Shown one piece after another: positions 33,061-39,603 of a DNA stretch of 39,603 nucleotides; the first letter of the stretch is position 1; each line of letters opens with the position of its first letter. The stretch spans positions 1 through 39,603 of the forward strand of contig JANYBG010000182.1 in the NCBI GenBank assembly GCA_025360865.1. The letters are read 5' to 3'. The translations under genes were made by a program, and so were the position numbers. The stretch comes from Pseudomonadota bacterium (GTDB lineage: Bacteria > Pseudomonadota > Gammaproteobacteria > Steroidobacterales > Steroidobacteraceae). The notes below the pieces were generated by a model. The model made no database searches. It saw only the letters and a program-made list of their open reading frames with translations, and was not told where the DNA came from.

Positions 33061-34845
33061 TTAGTAAGTGCGCGCCTTGGGCGGGATCGACTCGACGTCG
33101 CTCGTGAGCGTGTTCAGGTGCACGGGGCGGTAGTCAAAGCGCGCCTTGCCGGGACCCTCGACCCAAACGAGCGTGTGCTTCATCCAGTTCACATCGTCGC
33201 GCTGCGCGAAATCCTCGCGCGCGTGCGCGCCCCGGCTCTCGGTGCGGTTGGCGGCCGAGTGGATGGTCGCGGTCGCCTGCAGCAGCAGGTTCTCGAGCTC
33301 CAGCGTCTCGATGAGGTCGGTGTTCCACACCAGCGAACGGTCGGTGACCTTCACATCCTTGAAGCTATCGAAGGTCGCGGCGATTTTTTTCGTGCCCTCA
33401 GCCAGGGTCTCCCCGGTGCGAAACACCGCCGCGTCGATCTGCATCGCCTTCTGCATCTCAAGCCGTATGGCCGCGGTCGGGCGCGTGCCGTTCGCGTTGC
33501 GCAGGCGGTCCAGGCGCGCCACGCCGGCCGCTCCCGCGTCCGGGGCCAAGGCCTTGTGGGGACTGCCGGGCTTGATGATCGACGCACAGCGCCGCGCCGC
33601 CTCGCGGCCGAAGATCACCAGATCCAGGAGCGAGTTACTGCCGAGGCGGTTGGCCCCGTGTACCGAGACGCAGGCGGCCTCACCGACGGCCATGAGGCCC
33701 GGCACGACGGCGTCCGGGTCGCCCGCCTTGGGCGAGACAACCTCGCCGTGCACGTTGCATGGGATGCCGCCCATGTTGTAGTGCACGGTCGGCTGCACCG
33801 GGATCGGCTCCTGGGTGACATCGACGCCGGCGAAGATGCGCGCGGTCTCGGCGATGCCCGGCAGGCGCTCGTGGATGACCGCGGCGCCCAGGTGCTCCAG
33901 GTGCAGGTGGATGTGATCGTGTTCGGCGCCGACGCCCCGGCCTTCGCGGATCTCGACCGTCATGGCGCGGCTGACCACGTCGCGCGAGGCGAGGTCCTTG
34001 GCGTTGGGCGCGTAGCGCTCCATGAAGCGCTCGCCCTTGGAGTTGGTGAGGTAACCACCCTCGCCGCGCGCGCCCTCGGTGATCAGGCAGCCGGCGCCGT
34101 AAATGCCGGTGGGATGGAACTGCACGAACTCCATGTCCTGCAGCGGCAGGCCCGCGCGCAGCACCATGGCGTTGCCGTCGCCGGTGCACGAGTGCGCCGA
34201 GGTGCAGGAGAAATAGGCGCGCCCGTAGCCCCCGGTGGCCAGGATCGTCGTGTGCGCGCGGAAGCGGTGCAGCTTGCCCTCGGTCATGTCCAGCGCGAGC
34301 ACGCCCCGGCACACCCCATCCTCCATGATCAGATCGATCGCGAAGTACTCGATGAAGAAGGTCGCGGCGTGGCGCACCGACTGCTGGTAGAGCGTGTGCA
34401 GCATCGCATGGCCGGTGCGGTCGGCCGCGGCGCAGGTGCGTTGCGCGATGCCCTTGCCGTAGTGCGTGGTCATGCCGCCGAAGGGCCTCTGGTAGATGCG
34501 CCCGGCCTCGGTGCGCGAGAACGGCACCCCGTAGTGCTCAAGTTCGATCACCGCGGCGGGCGCCTCCTTGCACATGAGCTCGATCGCATCCTGGTCGCCC
34601 AGCCAGTCCGACCCCTTGACGGTGTCGTACATGTGCCAGCGCCAGTCATCCTCGCCCATGTTGCCCAAAGCGGCGCTGATGCCGCCCTGGGCGGCCACGG
34701 TGTGGCTGCGCGTGGGGAACAGCTTGCTCACGCAGGCGGTCGACAGGCCGCTCTCGGCGAGTCCGAGTGTCGCGCGCAGTCCGGCCCCGCCGGCCCCCAC
34801 CACGATGACGTCGTAGCTGTGATCGGTGAACTCGTAGCCGCTCAT
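33061..34845 (-). CDS. sdhA: Succinate dehydrogenase flavoprotein subunit
   Basis: 594 residues from the ATG at 34845 ([25 protein letters not shown]), which overlaps the sdhD stop as ATGA; the open frame continues upstream only by chance. The FAD-binding GAGGAG lies near residue 18, and the His of [10 protein letters not shown] is the covalent FAD site. [11 protein letters not shown] and TEGARGEGG are active-site segments, and [18 protein letters not shown] is typical. It oxidises succinate to fumarate in the TCA cycle. Confidence 0.98.
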   Translation of the reverse strand: MSGYEFTDHSYDVIVVGAGGAGLRATLGLAESGLSTACVSKLFPTRSHTVAAQGGISAALGNMGEDDWRWHMYDTVKGSDWLGDQDAIELMCKEAPAAVIELEHYGVPFSRTEAGRIYQRPFGGMTTHYGKGIAQRTCAAADRTGHAMLHTLYQQSVRHAATFFIEYFAIDLIMEDGVCRGVLALDMTEGKLHRFRAHTTILATGGYGRAYFSCTSAHSCTGDGNAMVLRAGLPLQDMEFVQFHPTGIYGAGCLITEGARGEGGYLTNSKGERFMERYAPNAKDLASRDVVSRAMTVEIREGRGVGAEHDHIHLHLEHLGAAVIHERLPGIAETARIFAGVDVTQEPIPVQPTVHYNMGGIPCNVHGEVVSPKAGDPDAVVPGLMAVGEAACVSVHGANRLGSNSLLDLVIFGREAARRCASIIKPGSPHKALAPDAGAAGVARLDRLRNANGTRPTAAIRLEMQKAMQIDAAVFRTGETLAEGTKKIAATFDSFKDVKVTDRSLVWNTDLIETLELENLLLQATATIHSAANRTESRGAHAREDFAQRDDVNWMKHTLVWVEGPGKARFDYRPVHLNTLTSDVESIPPKARTY

Positions 34846-35228
34846 GCGCCCCTTCCGAGGGCCACCTTGAGGATCGCGAACACCCCGGCGGCGGCCATGA
34901 ACACATGCGCGAAGCCGACCAGCACAAGGCTCACGGTGCGCGCGCCCGAGGTGTGCACGTAGTCCTCGATGACCACCTGCACGCCTAAGCGTGAGTGCCA
35001 GGTCATCGTGAGCACGAGCAGCACCAGCAGCGGCGCGGTGAGGCCCTGGCTCATCCACGCGCTGATGGTCGCGTGGTCGAATCCCGGAAGAGTCACGAGC
35101 GATACCACGAACCAAAGCGTCAGCGGCACGAGCGCGACCGAGGTCAGCCGCTGCATCCACCAGTGATGAACGCCGGACTTCGCGGAACCCAGGCCCAGGA
35201 CCTGCCGCAACGGGGTGGTCAGACTCAT
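34842..35228 (-). CDS. sdhD: Succinate dehydrogenase membrane anchor subunit
   Basis: 128 residues from the ATG at 35228 ([33 protein letters not shown]); the ATG overlaps the sdhC stop as ATGA. Three membrane segments follow. [17 protein letters not shown] holds the expected heme-ligand and quinone-site region. With SdhC it anchors the complex and binds heme b and ubiquinone. Confidence 0.95.
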   Translation of the reverse strand: MSLTTPLRQVLGLGSAKSGVHHWWMQRLTSVALVPLTLWFVVSLVTLPGFDHATISAWMSQGLTAPLLVLLVLTMTWHSRLGVQVVIEDYVHTSGARTVSLVLVGFAHVFMAAAGVFAILKVALGRGA

Positions 35229-35614
35229 GGCGCGTGTCCGCAGCGGAACAAGCAGTAGCCAAGGACGAGCGTCAGCAGGATGCTCACGGCACCCACCGCC
35301 CAGGCGCTGCGCTGCGCGGCCGCCCGCTCCAAGCCCCGGCCCGTGTCCCAGACCAGGTGGCGGATGCCGGCCACCAGGTGGTAGCAGAACGCGAGAACGA
35401 GCCCAGCGAGGAACAGCTTCATCACCGGCGTGGCGAGCCAGACCTGCGCCTGCGCCTGGGCGCGCGCGCCGTCGGCGACGGCGAGCAGCCAGTAGGTCAA
35501 GGCGATGAGGCCCACCGAGAGGGCGAGGCTCGCGGCGCGGTTCAGAATGGAGGACAGCAGGGTGTACTTGAACTTGTACACCGACAGGTGGGGCGATACG
35601 GGGCGGCTCGGCAT
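35225..35614 (-). CDS. sdhC: Succinate dehydrogenase cytochrome b556 subunit
   Basis: 129 residues. [25 protein letters not shown] at the N-terminus and [17 protein letters not shown], with the heme His, are SdhC signatures. It has three membrane segments. It starts 6 bp after the DUF1674-type stop and precedes sdhD with an ATGA overlap. Confidence 0.96.
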   Translation of the reverse strand: MPSRPVSPHLSVYKFKYTLLSSILNRAASLALSVGLIALTYWLLAVADGARAQAQAQVWLATPVMKLFLAGLVLAFCYHLVAGIRHLVWDTGRGLERAAAQRSAWAVGAVSILLTLVLGYCLFRCGHAP

Positions 35615-35620
35615 AAACTT

Positions 35621-35800
35621 CTAGAAATCGACGCAGCGGCCGTTCTTTTCCCAGTCGCCGAAGCGGGTGGGTTCGAGTCCGGGTGGCCCTCCGATCTCGC
35701 GCGCGGGCGCCGCCACCGGCACCGCCGCCGGGAAGGCCGCGGGTTCGGTGGCTGGATCGGGATTCGGTGGGGAGGAGTTCTTGCGATCGCTCAACGGCAT
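35621..35800 (-). CDS. DUF1674 / SdhAF4-type small protein
   Basis: 59 residues from ATG 35800 to TAG 35621. A disordered Pro/Ala-rich N-terminal half is followed by the signature EIGGPPGLEPTRFGDWEKNG and RCVDF at the C-terminus. This matches DUF1674, the family of eukaryotic succinate dehydrogenase assembly factor 4, in which the conserved C-terminal tail binds the flavinated Sdh1 subunit. The gene starts the sdh operon 6 bp before sdhC, in the same direction, which supports a function in SDH assembly. A GGGG stretch precedes the ATG very closely. The identification is by motif and context only. Confidence 0.85.
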   Translation of the reverse strand: MPLSDRKNSSPPNPDPATEPAAFPAAVPVAAPAREIGGPPGLEPTRFGDWEKNGRCVDF

Positions 35801-35869
35801 ACCCCTTGATTCTGCCAGAATTCACTCCCCGCGACCACGCGAGGTTACAGGTGGAACACATTCAAGCTG

Positions 35870-36799
35870 ATGAATAGTCAATTGAAATCATCCGACCTTG
35901 ACACACTGGGTGTGCTGCGCGCGCGCGGCGCGGACGTCATCCCGTTCCTGCAAGGGCAGCTGTCGAACGATGTGGCGCGGCTGGCGCCCACGCGCTCGCT
36001 GCTCGCCGGGTACCACACGCCCCAGGGGCGGGCGATCGCGTTGCCGCGATTGCTGGAGAACGCCCCGGGTGACGTGCTGGCGATCCTGCCGCGCGAACTC
36101 ATCGCGCCGGTCATCGCGCGGCTGGGGAAGTTCATCCTGCGTTCCCAGGTGAAGCTCTCCGATGACACCCGCGCGTGGACCATCCACGGGCTTGCCGCGG
36201 CGGGGCCCGACGCGGGCGCGACCTCGCCGTCACTGCCCGGTGAAGTGAACGAGATGGCGCGCGCCGGTGAGGCCCTGGTCGTGCGCCTCAGCGCGGATCC
36301 GGCGCGCGCGCTCGTGGTGCAGCCGCGCGACTCACCTTCCGTGCTCACCGGCATCGCGTCGATGAGCGCGCAAGCGTGGCGCGCGGGGGTGATCGCGGCC
36401 GCCGAGCCGCAGGTGTACGCGGCGACCTCGGAGGAATTCGTGGCGCAGATGCTCAATCTCGACCTGCTCGGCGCGATCGCCTTCGACAAGGGTTGCTACA
36501 CCGGACAGGAAGTCATCGCGCGCGCCCACTATCGTGGGCGCGTGAAGCGCCGCCTGCAGCGCTTCGAGACCACATCAGCCGCCCGGCTGGTGGCCGGGGA
36601 TGCGGGCGAACTGCCCGATGGCCGCTCGGTGAAGGTGGTGGACGCGGTTCAGCGTCCGGATGGCACCTGCGAATTCCTGGGCGTCGCAGGCTTCGCCACC
36701 GATGACGCGGACGGTGCCATCACCGCGCCGCCCGCGGCGGCCGCCGGGCGAGTCATCGACGCGCGGCCGCTGCCGATTCCCTACGCGCTGCCGCGCTAG
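35870..36799 (+). CDS. ygfZ: Folate-binding protein YgfZ
   Basis: 309 residues, divergent from the sdh operon. The family signature KGCYTGQEVIAR with the essential Cys is near residue 207. RGRVKRRLQRF follows, as does a C-terminal beta-barrel. The N-terminal FLQGQLSNDV and GYHTPQGR are typical of the GcvT-like fold. YgfZ is a tetrahydrofolate-dependent factor for maintaining Fe-S enzymes; in E. coli its gene lies near sdhE, and here it faces the operon of the Fe-S enzyme SDH. The start ATG at 35870 lies 69 bp from the DUF1674 start, leaving a short shared promoter region in which I see no clear hexamers. Confidence 0.93.
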   Translation: MNSQLKSSDLDTLGVLRARGADVIPFLQGQLSNDVARLAPTRSLLAGYHTPQGRAIALPRLLENAPGDVLAILPRELIAPVIARLGKFILRSQVKLSDDTRAWTIHGLAAAGPDAGATSPSLPGEVNEMARAGEALVVRLSADPARALVVQPRDSPSVLTGIASMSAQAWRAGVIAAAEPQVYAATSEEFVAQMLNLDLLGAIAFDKGCYTGQEVIARAHYRGRVKRRLQRFETTSAARLVAGDAGELPDGRSVKVVDAVQRPDGTCEFLGVAGFATDDADGAITAPPAAAAGRVIDARPLPIPYALPR

Positions 36800-36819
36800 C
36801 GAATCGCCGGCCGATTCGC
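36799..36819 (+). terminator. Hairpin at the ygfZ stop codon
   Basis: GCGAATCG (36799-36806) and CGATTCGC (36812-36819) form an eight-base perfect stem with loop CCGGC, beginning on the last base of the TAG. No T-run follows, so it may be a weak terminator or an mRNA 3'-end stabiliser. Confidence 0.4.
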
Positions 36820-37086
36820 GCACGCCTGGGCCCGCGCCACAGCCAGGCGACACCCAGGTGAAGGGTTGCCGGTCCTGGTCGTCCTCGGTGCAGCCGCGGC
36901 TCCAGGTCAAGCGCGTCCGCGGGGACTCGCCGACGCGCCAGAGCCGATCACAGGCCGCGCCCGGGCCACGACTTCATCATCCCACGCCGGCGGCGAGGCT
37001 GGTGTATGCCTGTCGCGGACGAGCTAGGACCGATGACCGCGGCGAGCGGGAACCGGCCCGTCAGTCGCTTCGTGTCCGTGACCGAC
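36820..37086. other. Noncoding gap between ygfZ and lysS
   Basis: About 267 bases between two converging genes. Open frames cross it, but none has recognisable protein character, a plausible start and ribosome-binding site, or a domain motif. I see no strong hairpin with a T-run at the lysS end, no tRNA and no repeat. Confidence 0.6.
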
Positions 37087-38601
<1,515 letters not shown>

Positions 38602-38604
38602 GGT

Positions 38605-39603
38605 CTATACGCCCGCCTTGAGCGAGGCCTCCAAAAACTGGTCGAGCGCGCCATCCAGCACCGCGCCGGTGTTGCCGACCTCGACGCCCGTGCGCAGGTC
38701 CTTGATGCGTGACTGGTCGAGCACGTAGGAGCGGATCTGGTGACCCCAGCTCACGTCCGACTTGGAATCCTCGAGGACCTTGGAGGCCGCGTTCCTCTTG
38801 TTGACCTCGAGCTCGTAGAGCTTCGCCTTGAGCATCTTCATGGCCGTGGAGCGGTTCTTGTGCTGGCTGCGCTCATTCTGGCAGGCCACCACGATGCCGC
38901 TGGGGATGTGCGTGATGCGCACCGCTGACTCGGTCTTGTTCACGTGCTGGCCACCGGCCCCGGAGGAACGGTAGACATCGGTACGAAGATCGGCCGGGTT
39001 GATGTCGATGGCGATGTCGTCATCCACCTCCGGGGATACGAACACCGAGGCGAACGAGGTGTGGCGGCGGTTGCCCGAGTCGAACGGGGACTTGCGCACC
39101 AGGCGGTGCACGCCGATCTCGGTGCGCAGCCATCCGTAGGCGTACTCGCCCTTGACCTCGATGGTCGCGCCCTTGATGCCGGCGACCTCCCCGGGGCTGG
39201 AGTCGATCACCTCGCAGCTGAAGCCGCGCGATGCGCCCCAGCGCAGGTACATGCGCAGCAGCATCTGCGCCCAGTCCTGGGCCTCGGTACCGCCGGCGCC
39301 GGCCTGGATGTCGAGGAAGGCATTGTGGGAATCCATCTCGCCATGGAACATGCGCTTGAGTTCCAGGTGGCGCACGGCCTCCTCCAGGCGTTGCGCATCC
39401 GCCTCGATGTCGCGCGCGGCGGCCTCGTCGTTCTCGCTCTCGGCGAGCTCCAGCAGCTCAGCCGCATCGGCGATTCCCTTGGTCGAGCGATCGATCTCGC
39501 CGACGTCGCCGCTCAGGCGCGCCCGCTCGCGACCGAGTTCCTGGGCACGCGCGGGGTCCTGCCAGACCTTGGGGTCTTCAAGCTCCCGACCGACTTCCTC
39601 AAG
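38605..39603 (-). CDS. prfB: Peptide chain release factor 2 (5' partial)
   Basis: The frame is open from the TGA/TAA-side end at 38605 to the window edge (332 codons). The visible N-terminal part reads [20 protein letters not shown], the RF2 coiled-coil domain. SPF in [12 protein letters not shown] is the RF2 anticodon-like tripeptide that recognises UGA and [15 protein letters not shown] carries the GGQ catalytic loop. RF2 is about 365 residues, so some 30 codons are outside. The usual programmed +1 frameshift site near codon 25 would be among them and cannot be judged here. Confidence 0.97.
   Translation of the reverse strand, partial: LEEVGRELEDPKVWQDPARAQELGRERARLSGDVGEIDRSTKGIADAAELLELAESENDEAAARDIEADAQRLEEAVRHLELKRMFHGEMDSHNAFLDIQAGAGGTEAQDWAQMLLRMYLRWGASRGFSCEVIDSSPGEVAGIKGATIEVKGEYAYGWLRTEIGVHRLVRKSPFDSGNRRHTSFASVFVSPEVDDDIAIDINPADLRTDVYRSSGAGGQHVNKTESAVRITHIPSGIVVACQNERSQHKNRSTAMKMLKAKLYELEVNKRNAASKVLEDSKSDVSWGHQIRSYVLDQSRIKDLRTGVEVGNTGAVLDGALDQFLEASLKAGV

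Noticed and set aside
32998-34962. 654-residue plus-strand ORF opposite sdhA
   Set aside because: Antisense to sdhA, with no domain motif; long antisense frames are expected at this GC content. The same applies to 15312-16463 opposite mfd and 8719-10119 opposite lolC.
34846-35262. Upstream extension of the sdhA frame across sdhD
   Set aside because: The frame is open by chance. The ATG at 34845 gives the standard SdhA N-terminus and an ATGA overlap with sdhD.
36820-37086. Possible decayed gene or small RNA between ygfZ and lysS
   Set aside because: No recognisable protein remnant, promoter or stable hairpin with T-run could be seen; left as noncoding.
39207-39603. Apparent start of prfB inside the window at 39375
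   Set aside because: That codon is GTG within an open frame reaching the window edge, and the upstream codons encode the conserved RF2 N-terminal domain, so the gene is truncated by the window, not started there.

Overview
The window is GC-rich chromosomal DNA of a gammaproteobacterium. The evidence is the Pseudomonas-like gene order around rne, kdsB, lpxK, lolCDE, mfd, csiV and nagZ, together with lepA-lepB-DUF4845-rnc-era-recO-pdxJ-acpS, rpoE-rseA-rseB, sdhCDAB-sdhE and prfB-lysS. Within the class a Xanthomonadales, Nevskiales or Steroidobacterales relative is plausible, but I cannot fix the order by eye. Nearly all genes are on the minus strand. I see no insertion sequence, prophage, CRISPR array, rRNA or tRNA.

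Region 1 (1-8283). The 3' end of an RNase E-like gene (plus strand) carries a 15-bp tandem repeat. A low-molecular-weight tyrosine phosphatase and two related envelope proteins follow. Next is an LPS/envelope operon read right to left: exbB, exbD, msbA, lpxK, a Trm112-like gene and kdsB. A DUF2062 membrane protein is read the other way.

Region 2 (8280-17111). The lipoprotein export ABC transporter comes first (two LolC/E permeases and LolD). It is followed on the plus strand by a small BamE-like secreted protein, a class III nucleotide cyclase, the repair translocase mfd and csiV.

Region 3 (17117-29317). A RES/Xre toxin-antitoxin pair lies downstream of csiV. Beyond it is a tightly packed string of 12 minus-strand genes from lepA to a PAS/GGDEF-like regulator. 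From rnc onward every junction overlaps, seven of the eight by exactly four bases. The terminal regulator has a degenerate GGDEF active site, an intact RxxD inhibitory-site motif and a LOV-like PAS domain without the photoactive cysteine.

Region 4 (29401-39603). rpoE-rseA-rseB and a glutaredoxin-like gene sit behind a good sigma-E-type promoter. The succinate dehydrogenase operon is bracketed by two assembly factors: a 59-residue DUF1674/SdhAF4-type gene upstream of sdhC and sdhE after sdhB. The Fe-S maintenance gene ygfZ is divergent from it. prfB (5' end outside the window) and lysS close the window.

The content is mostly core metabolism and envelope biogenesis. The points of most interest are the SDH operon with both assembly factors, the degenerate PAS-GGDEF protein at the end of the era/rnc operon, the RES/Xre module, the paired envelope proteins with a shared split module, and a cyclase with an altered purine-binding residue.
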